Position numbers and translations under genes: made by a program. From an uncultured Clostridia bacterium (lineage in GTDB: Bacteria; Bacillota; Clostridia; RUG12999), in contig CAKVOK010000063.1 in assembly GCA_934792465.1 (NCBI GenBank), forward strand, positions 1 to 17,520: a stretch of 17,520 bases of DNA. The letters are read 5' to 3'. The notes beneath the pieces were generated by a model. The model worked only from the letters and a program-made list of their open reading frames with translations. It was not told where the DNA came from and did no database searches. Positions 6,062 through 15,066 of this stretch are shown here, piece by piece; positions within the stretch are counted from its first letter, which is position 1, and every line of letters starts with the position of its first letter.

Positions 6062-7321
6062 ATGAACTACACACTGAAAAACGCAAGCGTATATGACGGT
6101 GATAAATTTATTAAAAAGGATTTGTTTGTATCGGCAGGGAGGATTACCGACAGTCTTTCCGAGTCCTCTGTCGTTGATTTGAATAATTGTATTATTTTGC
6201 CGGGTCTTATTGATGTTCACGTACATCTGAGAGAACCGGGTTTTTTGTATAAAGAGGACATACGCTCCGGCACGGCGGCAGCCGCACGGGGAGGATATAC
6301 AACGGTCTTTGCGATGCCGAATCTGAGTCCCGTCCCGGACAGTGCCGAACATCTGCAGGCGGAGCTTGAAGCTATTGAGAAAAAAGCGCTTATCGAAGTT
6401 TTGCCGTACGGTGCGATAACGGTCGGCGAAAACGGCGAGGAAATATCGGCACTCGAGGACATGGCGGAACACGTCCCGGCATTTTCCGACGACGGCAGAG
6501 GCATTGAAAGCGAAACGATTATGAAAGAGGCTATGCTCCGTGCGAAAAAGCTCGGAAAACCCATTGCGGCGCACTGCGAGGACAAGTCGCTCGTAAACGG
6601 CGGCTATATACACGACGGCGAATATGCAAGGCTGCACGGCCACAAGGGCATATGCTCCGAGAGCGAATACCTGCCGATTGAGCGTGATTTGAAGCTTGCG
6701 AAAGAAACCGGCTGCAAATATCACGTGTGCCACGTTTCCGCAAAAGAAAGCGTAGAGCTCATACGGCGGGCGAAGCGTGAGGGAATAGATGTGACCTGCG
6801 AAACCGCTCCGCATTATCTCATATTAAACGACATGAATCTGAAAGAAGAAGGACGGTTCAAGATGAATCCGCCTCTGAGAGGCGAGGAGGACAGGCTGGC
6901 ACTCACGGAGGCTCTGCAAGACGGCACGATAGACATGATTGCGACAGACCACGCTCCGCACAGTGCGGAGGAAAAATCCGGCGGACTCAGGAAAAGCCTT
7001 ATGGGCATATCCGGCATAGAAACGGCGTTTCCGCTGCTCTACACACATCTTGTGAAAACAGGCATAATAAGCCTTGAAAAGCTTGTTTGGCTGATGCACG
7101 GCGCACCGAAAAAGCGGTTTGGCGCAGGCAGCGATTTGGAGGTCGGCAGTCCGGCGAATCTCACGGTGTTCAATCTCAGCAAAGAATATAAAATTGACAG
7201 CTCAAAATTTTTATCAAAAGGAAAAAGCTCGCCGTTCGACGGCATGAGCGTATACGGAAAATGCATGATGACAATGTATAAGGGGGAATTTGTATGGCAA
7301 GAGAATTTGACAGAAAGATAG
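6062..7321 (+). CDS. pyrC: Dihydroorotase, class I
   Basis: PyrC closes N-carbamoyl-L-aspartate to dihydroorotate in the cytosol, the third step of UMP synthesis. The zinc-binding amidohydrolase residues are in place: H53 and H55 in DVHVHLREPG, an Asp in FSDDG (D143/D144), H171 in AHCED, H224 in HVSA and the catalytic D296 in ATDHAPH. The length of 419 aa is usual for the stand-alone class I enzyme. The ATG at 6062 follows AGGAGG by four bases and gives the expected N-terminus. A longer in-frame TTG start at 6011 falls inside the leader hairpin and is rejected. It is the first gene of the operon, and its end overlaps carA by 28 bases, which suggests coupled translation. Confidence 0.95.
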   Translation: MNYTLKNASVYDGDKFIKKDLFVSAGRITDSLSESSVVDLNNCIILPGLIDVHVHLREPGFLYKEDIRSGTAAAARGGYTTVFAMPNLSPVPDSAEHLQAELEAIEKKALIEVLPYGAITVGENGEEISALEDMAEHVPAFSDDGRGIESETIMKEAMLRAKKLGKPIAAHCEDKSLVNGGYIHDGEYARLHGHKGICSESEYLPIERDLKLAKETGCKYHVCHVSAKESVELIRRAKREGIDVTCETAPHYLILNDMNLKEEGRFKMNPPLRGEEDRLALTEALQDGTIDMIATDHAPHSAEEKSGGLRKSLMGISGIETAFPLLYTHLVKTGIISLEKLVWLMHGAPKKRFGAGSDLEVGSPANLTVFNLSKEYKIDSSKFLSKGKSSPFDGMSVYGKCMMTMYKGEFVWQENLTER

Positions 7322-8391
7322 TCCTGGAGGACGGCAGCGAATATGTCGGCTACGGCTTCGGCAGCGATGAGGACAGAGTTTGCGAGATAGTATTCAACAC
7401 TTCCATGGCGGGTTATCAGGAGATAATATCCGACCCGTCGTATACGTACCAAATGGTGGTAATGACATACCCGATAATAGGAAACTACGGCATAACGGAC
7501 GATGATTTCGAAACGAAAACACCTACGATAGGCGGTCTTATCGTGCGTGATTACAACGATATGCCGAGCAACTTCAGATATACGAAAACGCTTTCCGAGG
7601 TATTGGAGGAAAACGACATACCGGGCATATTCGGCGTAGACACAAGAAAAATCACGAGAAGCATAAGAGATCTCGGCAGCCGAAAAGTGCTGATAACAAG
7701 CATAGACACGCCGAAAGCACTGGCTCTCGAAATCCTCGCACGCACGCAGCCCCGCCACGATGCGGTGCAGAAAGTAAGCTGCTCGAAACGCTGGTATTCC
7801 AGAACGTCAAACCACAAATTCAACGTTGTGGCGATTGACTGCGGAATCAAGCTTAATATAATAAGAAGCCTGAATGCAAGAGGCTGCAACGTCACCGTTG
7901 TGCCTTACGATACTACTGCGGAGGAGATAGACTTCATGAAGCCGGACGGCGTATTCCTCTCGAACGGCCCGGGCGACCCGGAGGACGTAACGCCCGTAAT
8001 AGAAGCCGTGAAAAAGCTGAAAGGCAAATACCCGATATTCGGCATATGCCTGGGACATCAGCTGATAAGCCTGGCATACGGCGCAAAGACATACAAGCTG
8101 AAATTCGGACACAGGGGCGGAAACCACCCGGTTAAGAACCTCGAAACCGGCAAAATAGAAATCACAAGCCAAAACCACAGCTATGCGGTTGACGCAAAAT
8201 CTCTCGAAAGTACGCCGCTTAAAGTCACGCATATAAACCTTCTCGACAACACCGTTGAGGGAGTAAGCTGCGAAAAAGACAAGATTTTCAGTGTGCAGTA
8301 TCACCCCGAAAGCGCACCCGGTCCGCAGGACAGCGCATATTTATTTGATAAATTTATCGGCATAATGAAGGAGGCGGAAAAGAATGCCTAA
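7294..8391 (+). CDS. carA: Carbamoyl-phosphate synthase small (glutaminase) subunit
   Basis: CarA releases ammonia from glutamine and passes it through a tunnel to CarB for carbamoyl phosphate synthesis, shared by the pyrimidine and arginine pathways. The N-terminal half is the CPSase small-chain domain (LEDGSEYVGYGFG, FNTSMAGYQEIISDPSY). The C-terminal half is a class I glutamine amidotransferase with the nucleophile C252 in GICLGHQ and H337/E339 in YHPES. The length of 365 aa is normal. The start sits inside the end of pyrC, after a GGGGGA site. Its last codons overlap the start of carB by eight bases, in keeping with equal production of two subunits of one complex. Placement in the pyr operon suggests a pyrimidine-dedicated enzyme (the pyrAA role). 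Confidence 0.96.
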   Translation: MAREFDRKIVLEDGSEYVGYGFGSDEDRVCEIVFNTSMAGYQEIISDPSYTYQMVVMTYPIIGNYGITDDDFETKTPTIGGLIVRDYNDMPSNFRYTKTLSEVLEENDIPGIFGVDTRKITRSIRDLGSRKVLITSIDTPKALALEILARTQPRHDAVQKVSCSKRWYSRTSNHKFNVVAIDCGIKLNIIRSLNARGCNVTVVPYDTTAEEIDFMKPDGVFLSNGPGDPEDVTPVIEAVKKLKGKYPIFGICLGHQLISLAYGAKTYKLKFGHRGGNHPVKNLETGKIEITSQNHSYAVDAKSLESTPLKVTHINLLDNTVEGVSCEKDKIFSVQYHPESAPGPQDSAYLFDKFIGIMKEAEKNA

Positions 8392-11300
8392 AAGAACGGA
8401 TATAAAAAAAGTGCTTGTAATAGGCTCCGGACCTATAGTAATAGGTCAGGCGGCGGAATTTGACTATGCCGGCACGCAGGCTTGCCTTGCGCTCAAGGAA
8501 GAGGGCTACGAAGTGGTTCTCGCCAATTCAAACCCGGCAACAATCATGACGGATACCAGCGTTGCCGACAAGGTATATATGGAACCGCTGAATCTCGAAT
8601 ATGTCGCAAAGATTTTGAGATACGAGCGTCCCGACGCAATAGTCCCCGGAATAGGCGGACAGACAGGTCTTAACATAGCCATGCAGCTTGCGAAAAAAGG
8701 CGTTCTTGCGGAATGTCAGGCGGAGCTGCTCGGCACAAGCCCCGAAAGCATCGAATGTGCGGAGGACAGAGAGCTTTTCAAGGAGCTTTGCATAAAGCTC
8801 GGCGAGCCTGTGCTGCCGTCCGAAATCACACATTCCATAGAAGAAGCCATCGAAGCTGCGGAAAGAATCGGCTATCCCGTAGTTCTGCGCCCGGCATTCA
8901 CGCTCGGCGGCACGGGCGGCGGATTTGCGGACAGCGAGGACGAGCTGCGTGATATAATGAAAAATGCGCTGAGGCTTTCGCCCGTAGGGCAGGTGCTTGT
9001 GGAGAAGAGCATAAAAGGATATAAAGAAATCGAATATGAGGTAATGCGTGATAAAAACGATACCGCAATAACCATATGTAATATGGAAAACATAGACCCC
9101 GTGGGAATACACACCGGAGATTCCATAGTAGTTGCGCCGAGCCAGACGCTTACGAACAAGGAATATCATATGCTGCGCGACAGTGCGCTGAAAATCATAC
9201 GTGCGCTGAAAATCGAAGGCGGCTGCAACGTGCAGTTCGCACTCGACCCGCAGTCGTTCAGCTATTATGTAATAGAAGTAAATCCACGTGTTTCACGTTC
9301 TTCCGCACTTGCTTCCAAGGCAAGCGGATACCCCATAGCACGTGTATCGGCGAAGATAGCCGTAGGCATGACTCTCGACGAAATCATGATTGCGAACACC
9401 CCGGCAAGCTTCGAGCCTACTCTCGACTACGTGGTAACGAAAATGCCGAGATTTCCGTTCGACAAATTCGCCGGCGCTTCCAACAAGCTCGGAACGCAGA
9501 TGAAAGCCACGGGCGAGGTTATGAGCATAGGCAGAACGATTGAAGAAAGTCTTTTGAAATCCACACGTTCTCTCGAAATCGGCGTTTGCCATCTGTACAT
9601 GGACAAATTCGACAAGATGTCGGTAGACGAGCTTCTCTCCTACATTGCCGAGGGCACGGACGACAGGATTTACGCAATAGCGCAGCTGATGTGGCTGGGC
9701 GTTGACCACAGCCGAATCTGCAACATAACGCAGATTGATATGCTTTTCCTGGATAAGATTAAAAACATCGTTGATTTTGAGCGTGAAACAGAAGCCAAAA
9801 TCAACGACAGGGATATGCTTGTACGTGCCAAGAAAATGGGATTCAGCGACAAGTATATAGCGCATCTGTGGAAAACGGACGAGGATTCCGTATACGAAAT
9901 GAGAAAAGAAATGAATCTTTTCCCGGTATACAAGATGATAGACACCTGCGCAAGCGAGTTCGACAGCTATATCCCCTATTTCTACTCGACATACGAGGAA
10001 GAAAACGAATCCGTGGTGAGCGACAAGCAGAAAATCATCGTGCTGGGTTCCGGACCTATCCGAATCGGACAGGGCGTGGAATTCGACTATTCCACGGTTC
10101 ATGCAATAAAGACGATAAAGGATTTCGGCTACGAAGCCATAATCATAAACAACAACCCCGAAACGGTTTCGACGGACTACACAACGAGCGACAAGCTCTA
10201 TTTCGAGCCGCTGACCGTTGAGGACGTAATGAACATTGTCGAGCTGGAAAAGCCGATGGGCGTTATAGCCTCTCTCGGCGGACAGACGGCGATAAACTTA
10301 GCCGAACCGCTCATGAAGCGAGGGGTTAAGATAATCGGCACGGACTGCGAAGCTATAGAGCGTGCCGAAAACAGAGATTCGTTCGAAAAAGTCATGGAAG
10401 AGCTGAAAATACCGCAGCCAAAGGGAAAAGCCGTTACAAACATTGAGGACGGCGTTGCCGCCGCAGAGGAGATAGGCTATCCCGTACTTGTACGTCCGAG
10501 CTACGTTTTGGGCGGCAGAGCGATGCAGATTGTCGCAAACGAGGAGGGTCTGCGCCGATACCTGAAAACGGCGGTTGAGGTTGACGAGGACAAACCCGTA
10601 CTTGTGGATAAATATATAATAGGCAAAGAACTGGAGGTTGACGCAGTGTGCGACGGCACGGACGTATTCGTTCCGGGCATTATGGAACACGTTGAAAGAA
10701 CAGGTATTCACTCCGGCGACAGTATCAGCGTATATCCCACGTTCAGCATATCGGACAGGGCAAAGGAAACAATTCTCGATTATACGAAACGTCTGGGACT
10801 CGGAATAGGCATTGTGGGACTTTACAATATCCAGTTTATCGTAGACAAAAACGAGGACGTATACGTAATAGAGGTAAACCCCCGTTCGTCGAGAACTGTT
10901 CCGTTCCTCTCGAAATCCACCGGATATTCGCTCGCCGACATCGCAACGCTTGCGATACTCGGAAAAAGTCTGAAAGAACAGGGATTCACGAAGATGTATC
11001 CTGCCGAAAAGAAAAAATGGTACGTCAAAGCGCCGGCATTCTCGTTCTCGAAGATAAGGGGACTGGACGCATATCTTTCGCCCGAGATGAAATCCACGGG
11101 AGAAGCGATAGGCTATGACGACAGGCTGACACGTGCGCTCTACAAGGCGCTGAAAGCCTCCGGCATGAAAGTGGAAAACTACGGCACGCTTTTCGTTTCC
11201 GTTGCGGACAAGGACAAGGACGAAGCGCTTCCGCTGATAAAGAGGTTTTACAAGCTCGGATTCAATATAGAAGCTACGGAGGGCACGGCGAATTACCTCG

Positions 11301-11569
11301 TGAATCACGGAATCAAGACGAGAAAACGTGCGAAAATCAGCGAGGGCAACGAAGAAATCCTCGATTCGATACGCAAGGGATATGTAACGTATGTTATAAA
11401 TACAAGAGATATAAGCGAAAGCCGCGAATCGGAAACGGACGGATACAAGATAAGACGGTGCGCCGTTGAAAACAACGTAACGATGTTTACGGCTCTCGAT
11501 ACCGTGCGTGTGCTGCTTGATGTGCTTGAAGAAATGACAATCTGTATTTCGACTATAGACGGAGAATAA
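8384..11569 (+). CDS. carB: Carbamoyl-phosphate synthase large subunit
   Basis: CarB builds carbamoyl phosphate from bicarbonate, ammonia delivered by CarA and two ATP. The length of 1061 aa fits the full-size family. Two homologous ATP-grasp halves are visible. The first begins with VLVIGSGPIVIGQAAEFDY near residue 10, the second with IIVLGSGPIRIGQGVEFDY near residue 552. Each half carries its own ATP-grasp elements: ENIDPVGIHTGDS and VEVNPR-type motifs in the first, GIHSGDS and VIEVNPRSSR in the second. The last part, from about residue 930, is the MGS-like allosteric domain where UMP and other effectors bind in known enzymes. The gene overlaps carA by eight bases and ends two bases before pyrK. 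No lesion is seen. Confidence 0.96.
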   Translation: MPKRTDIKKVLVIGSGPIVIGQAAEFDYAGTQACLALKEEGYEVVLANSNPATIMTDTSVADKVYMEPLNLEYVAKILRYERPDAIVPGIGGQTGLNIAMQLAKKGVLAECQAELLGTSPESIECAEDRELFKELCIKLGEPVLPSEITHSIEEAIEAAERIGYPVVLRPAFTLGGTGGGFADSEDELRDIMKNALRLSPVGQVLVEKSIKGYKEIEYEVMRDKNDTAITICNMENIDPVGIHTGDSIVVAPSQTLTNKEYHMLRDSALKIIRALKIEGGCNVQFALDPQSFSYYVIEVNPRVSRSSALASKASGYPIARVSAKIAVGMTLDEIMIANTPASFEPTLDYVVTKMPRFPFDKFAGASNKLGTQMKATGEVMSIGRTIEESLLKSTRSLEIGVCHLYMDKFDKMSVDELLSYIAEGTDDRIYAIAQLMWLGVDHSRICNITQIDMLFLDKIKNIVDFERETEAKINDRDMLVRAKKMGFSDKYIAHLWKTDEDSVYEMRKEMNLFPVYKMIDTCASEFDSYIPYFYSTYEEENESVVSDKQKIIVLGSGPIRIGQGVEFDYSTVHAIKTIKDFGYEAIIINNNPETVSTDYTTSDKLYFEPLTVEDVMNIVELEKPMGVIASLGGQTAINLAEPLMKRGVKIIGTDCEAIERAENRDSFEKVMEELKIPQPKGKAVTNIEDGVAAAEEIGYPVLVRPSYVLGGRAMQIVANEEGLRRYLKTAVEVDEDKPVLVDKYIIGKELEVDAVCDGTDVFVPGIMEHVERTGIHSGDSISVYPTFSISDRAKETILDYTKRLGLGIGIVGLYNIQFIVDKNEDVYVIEVNPRSSRTVPFLSKSTGYSLADIATLAILGKSLKEQGFTKMYPAEKKKWYVKAPAFSFSKIRGLDAYLSPEMKSTGEAIGYDDRLTRALYKALKASGMKVENYGTLFVSVADKDKDEALPLIKRFYKLGFNIEATEGTANYLVNHGIKTRKRAKISEGNEEILDSIRKGYVTYVINTRDISESRESETDGYKIRRCAVENNVTMFTALDTVRVLLDVLEEMTICISTIDGE

Positions 11570-11571
11570 AA

Positions 11572-12294
11572 ATGAAACAAAGTATTTTGGAAATATCGGA
11601 AAACAAGAAAATCGCAAAAGACGTATATCTGATGAAGCTTTCGGGAGATGCGGACACCGCCCCGGGGCAGTTCATAAACATAAAGCTTGACGGATTTTTT
11701 CTGCGCCGCCCGATTTCGATATGCGACGTATGCGGAGATGAAACTACGATTATATATAAGACGGTCGGCAGCGGCACGGAATATCTGAGCCGCTTAAATG
11801 CCGGCGAAAAGCTTGACGTTTTGAGCGGACTCGGCAACGGCTTCGACCTGTCGAAAAGCGGAAACGCTCCGCTCGTCATAGGCGGCGGAGTCGGCGTTCC
11901 CCCGATGTATTATCTGGCGAAATGCCTGAAAAACGAGGGCAAAGACGTTACGGCTGTTTTGGGATTCAACACGGCGGACGAGGTTTTCGGCACAAAAGAA
12001 TTTGAAGCCTTGGGCATAAACACCGTATTGGCAACGGCGGACGGCAGTCTGGGCGAAAAGGGATTTGTGACGGACGTTCTGCCGGATTCCTACACATATT
12101 TTTACACCTGTGGTCCCGAACCAATGCTGAAAGCCGTATACGGCAAAACCGTAACTTCCGGGCAGCTAAGCTTTGAAGAGAGAATGGGCTGCGGTTTCGG
12201 AGCGTGCATGGGTTGTTCGTGCAAAACGAAATACGGCAGCAAGCGAATCTGCAAGGACGGTCCTGTGCTGGTGAAGGAGGAAATCATATGGTGA
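11572..12294 (+). CDS. pyrK: Dihydroorotate dehydrogenase electron-transfer subunit (FAD, 2Fe-2S)
   Basis: PyrK accepts electrons from the PyrD flavin and passes them through a 2Fe-2S cluster and FAD to NAD+. The N-terminal ferredoxin-reductase-like barrel has the FAD motif RRPISI. The middle NAD-binding part has GGGVGVPPMYY. The C-terminus has four cluster ligands spaced C-x4-C-x2-C-x11-C: C207, C212, C215 and C227. The length of 240 aa is close to the usual 250-260. The ribosome site is weak (CGGAGA) and lies in the end of carB, so translation may depend on coupling. It overlaps pyrD, its partner subunit, by seven bases. Its presence marks the class 1B, NAD-linked enzyme used by many Firmicutes. 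Confidence 0.95.
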   Translation: MKQSILEISENKKIAKDVYLMKLSGDADTAPGQFINIKLDGFFLRRPISICDVCGDETTIIYKTVGSGTEYLSRLNAGEKLDVLSGLGNGFDLSKSGNAPLVIGGGVGVPPMYYLAKCLKNEGKDVTAVLGFNTADEVFGTKEFEALGINTVLATADGSLGEKGFVTDVLPDSYTYFYTCGPEPMLKAVYGKTVTSGQLSFEERMGCGFGACMGCSCKTKYGSKRICKDGPVLVKEEIIW

Positions 12295-13205
12295 ATACCG
12301 AAGTTAATTTAAGCGGACTTACGCTTTCCAACCCCATAATCCCGGCAAGCGGAACGTTCGGCTACGGATATGAATTTGCCGAATATTACGATATAAATAT
12401 ATTAGGCTCGTTTTCGTTCAAGGGGACTACGAAAGAACCCCGTTTCGGAAACGCAACACCGAGAATTGCGGAAACTCCGAGCGGAATGCTCAATTCCGTG
12501 GGACTGCAAAATCCCGGTATAGACGCAGTTGTCGGCGAGGAACTGCCGAAGCTGAAAAAATGCTTTAACAAAAAGGTTATAGCCAACATCAGCGGATTTT
12601 CGCTCGACGAATATGTGTATTGCTGCGAGAGGATAGACAGGGAAGAACAGGTCGGCTTGATTGAAGTAAACATCAGCTGTCCGAATGTACACGGCGGAGG
12701 AATGAGTTTCGGGACGTCCGCAAAGTCTGCGGAAGAAGTAACGTGTGCCGTTAAAAAGGTTACGACAAAGCCGGTTTATATAAAGCTCAGTCCGAACGTG
12801 ACGGATATAACGGAGATTGCGAAAGCGTGCGAAGCCGGCGGAGCGGACGGCATTTCCATGATAAACACGCTAATGGGAATGAGGATAGATTTGAAGAGAA
12901 GAACTCCGATACTTGCGAACAAGTCCGGCGGATTTTCCGGCAGAGCCATATTCCCGGTTGCGGTGAGCATGATATACAGAGTATACGAAGCTGTGAACAT
13001 ACCTATAATCGGCATGGGCGGCATTGCGACAGCGGAAAACGTCATAGAAATGATGCTTGCCGGTGCCTCTGCTGTGCAGATAGGAGCGGAAAACCTTGTA
13101 AATCCGTTTGCGTGCAGGAATATAATCGGAGATTTGCCGAGAGTAATGAAGAAATATAATATAGAAAAACTGAGCGATATAACAGGAGGTGCTCACCATG
13201 GGTAA
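12288..13205 (+). CDS. pyrD: Dihydroorotate dehydrogenase, class 1B catalytic subunit
   Basis: PyrD oxidises dihydroorotate to orotate on FMN and works as a heterotetramer with PyrK. The catalytic cysteine of class 1 enzymes is C131 in NISCPNVHGGG. Other family segments are NPIIPASGTFGYG at the start, NSVGLQNPG, VYIKLSPN, and the C-terminal phosphate-binding IGMGGI and GASAVQIG. I place the start at 12288 (ATG GTG AAT), seven bases after GGAGG, for a protein of 305 aa, the normal class 1B length. An upstream in-frame ATG at 12204 would add 28 unrelated residues read from pyrK sequence. It overlaps pyrK by seven bases and pyrF by eight. Confidence 0.95.
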   Translation: MVNTEVNLSGLTLSNPIIPASGTFGYGYEFAEYYDINILGSFSFKGTTKEPRFGNATPRIAETPSGMLNSVGLQNPGIDAVVGEELPKLKKCFNKKVIANISGFSLDEYVYCCERIDREEQVGLIEVNISCPNVHGGGMSFGTSAKSAEEVTCAVKKVTTKPVYIKLSPNVTDITEIAKACEAGGADGISMINTLMGMRIDLKRRTPILANKSGGFSGRAIFPVAVSMIYRVYEAVNIPIIGMGGIATAENVIEMMLAGASAVQIGAENLVNPFACRNIIGDLPRVMKKYNIEKLSDITGGAHHG

Positions 13206-13896
13206 AGACGTAATAATTGCGCTTGATTTTGAAAGCAAGGCGAAAACACTGGAATTTCTTGATTTGTTTCAGGGGAAGAAGCCTTTTGTGAAGATAGGTA
13301 TGGAGCTTTTTTATGCCGAGGGACCCGATATAATCAGAGAAATCAAAAAAAGAGGACACAAGATATTTTTGGATTTGAAGCTGCACGATATACCGAATAC
13401 GGTGAAAAAATCCATGGCGGTTCTTAGGAATCTCGATATAGATATGTGCAATCTTCATGCGGCAGGCACAAAAGCCATGATGACTGCGGCGCTTGAAGGA
13501 CTGACGGGAGAGGACGGCAAACGTCCGCTGCTGATAGCCGTGACGCAGCTCACCTCGACCGACCAGGAGAGAATGACAAACGAGCTTTTGATAGACCGTC
13601 CGATTGACGAGGTTGTAATGAAATATGCCGAAAATGCTCACGACTGCGGACTTGACGGCGTGGTTTGCTCGCCGCTTGAAGCCGGCAAGGTGAAAAGCGT
13701 TTGCGGAAACGAATTTCTGACCGTTACTCCCGGCATCAGATTTGACGATGCTTCAAAGGGCGACCAGGTGAGAGTTACCACTCCGGCGAGAGCTAAGGAG
13801 ATAGGCTCGGACTATATCGTGGTCGGCAGACCGGTAACGGCGGCGGAAAACCCGGTCGAAGCATATGAAAGATGTGTCGCTGATTTTGTAGGATAA
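13198..13896 (+). CDS. pyrF: Orotidine-5'-phosphate decarboxylase
   Basis: PyrF decarboxylates OMP to UMP, the last step of the pathway, without a cofactor. The active-site charges are all visible: D10, K32 and the D-x-K-x2-D core D59, K61, D64 in FLDLKLHDIPNT. The phosphate-binding end has TPGIR and VVGRPVT. The ATG at 13198 follows AGGAGG by eight bases and gives 232 aa, like Bacillus-type group 1 enzymes. A GTG three codons earlier would sit almost on the ribosome site and is less likely. It overlaps the end of pyrD by eight bases. Downstream the tight packing of the operon is broken by the esterase gene. Confidence 0.95.
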   Translation: MGKDVIIALDFESKAKTLEFLDLFQGKKPFVKIGMELFYAEGPDIIREIKKRGHKIFLDLKLHDIPNTVKKSMAVLRNLDIDMCNLHAAGTKAMMTAALEGLTGEDGKRPLLIAVTQLTSTDQERMTNELLIDRPIDEVVMKYAENAHDCGLDGVVCSPLEAGKVKSVCGNEFLTVTPGIRFDDASKGDQVRVTTPARAKEIGSDYIVVGRPVTAAENPVEAYERCVADFVG

Positions 13897-13911
13897 AAGG
13901 AGTGTATAATT

Positions 13912-14874
13912 ATGCCAATGGTAGATATGCCGATAAGCGAACTTGAAAAATATACGGGGGTAAATCCGAAACCCGCCGATTTTGATGAATTTTGGGACAA
14001 AGCAATAGCGGAAATGAAAGCTGTTGAGCCGGAGGTAACATTTACAAAATCCGAATTTCAATGCCCCGGTGCGGAATGTTATGATATGTATTTTACAGGA
14101 GTGAACGGTGCAAGAATTTATGCAAAGCATCTGCGCCCGTCAAAAATCGAGGGGAAAATTCCCGCTGTGCTGTTGTTTCACGGATATTCCGGATATTCCG
14201 GGGAATGGTATGAAAAATTAAGCTATGTTAATGCAGGTTTCGCCGTTTTTGCAATGGATACAAGAGGTCAGGGAGGAAAAAGCGAAGACGTCGGCGGTGT
14301 TGCCGGCAATACATTAAACGGACATATTATAAGAGGTCTTGACAATGACGACCCGAACAAGCTGCTGTTCAGAGATATTTTCCTTGATACGGCAGAGCTT
14401 GCAGGTATTGCGATGAACATGGATTTTATTGACGAAACCAAAATCTGCGCTCACGGCGGAAGCCAGGGCGGCGCCCTGACGGTTGCATGCGGCGCACTGG
14501 AACCGAGGGTTGCAAAGATTGCACCAATATATCCGTTTTTGTCTGATTACAAGCGTGTGTGGGATATGGATTTGGATGTTGATGCATATTTGGAATTAAG
14601 ACAATATTTCAGAAATTTCGACCCTGCTCACGAAAGGGAAACCGAAATATTTACAAAACTCGGATACATAGATTTACAGCATTTGGCACCGAGAATAAAA
14701 GCAAAAACACTGATGATTACGGGACTTATGGATTCTGTATGTCCGCCGTCCACTCAATATGCGATATACAACAAGCTGAATTGCGAGAAAAAGCATATAT
14801 TATATCCGGATTACGGACATGAAGCCATAAAAACCGCTTCCGACAAAGTATTTATGTTTTTATCGGATAAATAA
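13912..14874 (+). CDS. CE7-family acetyl esterase (acetyl xylan esterase / cephalosporin-C deacetylase type)
   Basis: This is an alpha/beta hydrolase of 320 aa. The CE7 signatures are RGQGG near residue 120, the nucleophile S184 in GGSQGG, D274 in GLMDSVCPP and H303 in YGHE. These spacings match my memory of the family. Such enzymes remove acetyl groups from xylo-oligosaccharides and similar small esters and usually act in the cytosol as oligomers; no signal peptide is seen here. AAGGAG stands about ten bases before the ATG. It lies 15 bases after pyrF and 192 before pyrE, co-oriented, so it is probably transcribed with the pyr operon. It has no known role in UMP synthesis. By eye its codons are more AT-rich than those of the pyr genes. 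Insertion into the operon is inferred. Confidence 0.9.
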   Translation: MPMVDMPISELEKYTGVNPKPADFDEFWDKAIAEMKAVEPEVTFTKSEFQCPGAECYDMYFTGVNGARIYAKHLRPSKIEGKIPAVLLFHGYSGYSGEWYEKLSYVNAGFAVFAMDTRGQGGKSEDVGGVAGNTLNGHIIRGLDNDDPNKLLFRDIFLDTAELAGIAMNMDFIDETKICAHGGSQGGALTVACGALEPRVAKIAPIYPFLSDYKRVWDMDLDVDAYLELRQYFRNFDPAHERETEIFTKLGYIDLQHLAPRIKAKTLMITGLMDSVCPPSTQYAIYNKLNCEKKHILYPDYGHEAIKTASDKVFMFLSDK

Positions 14875-14907
14875 TCAATATCTGTTTCAAAACCGCAGAG
14901 GAGGTTC

Positions 14908-15050
14908 AATAAGGGGCTTTAGCCCCGTCATTCAACGTTTTCAGCGGGGGATTGTATCCGCCGCTGAAAAAATTAAGATGTCACCCGCCGCCTACAGAGG
15001 CGGAAGACTTCTTAATTTAGTTATATGGCTAAATTCGCTTTCAGCGAGCT
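14908..15050 (+). other. Array of hairpins between the esterase gene and pyrE
   Basis: Five stems follow one another in about 140 bases: GGGGC-ttta-GCCCC (14913-14926); TTTTCAGCGG/CCGCTGAAAA (14938-14970); AATTAAGA/TCTTAATT (14971-15017) enclosing CCGCCT/AGGCGG; AATTTAG/CTAAATT (15014-15035); and TCGCT/AGCGA (15035-15047). The third and fourth stems share bases, so they compete. No reading frame fits. It could be a structured RNA, a leftover end of an IS200/IS605-like element or a MITE, or a cis-regulator of pyrE. The pyrE ribosome site follows directly at 15054-15060. Confidence 0.6.
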
Positions 15051-15066
15051 ATAAAGGAGGATAATT

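Noticed and set aside
10298..11617. Long minus-strand open frame opposite carB
   Set aside because: It is fully antisense to a conserved gene, has no ribosome site and no recognisable motif; it is a codon-bias shadow.
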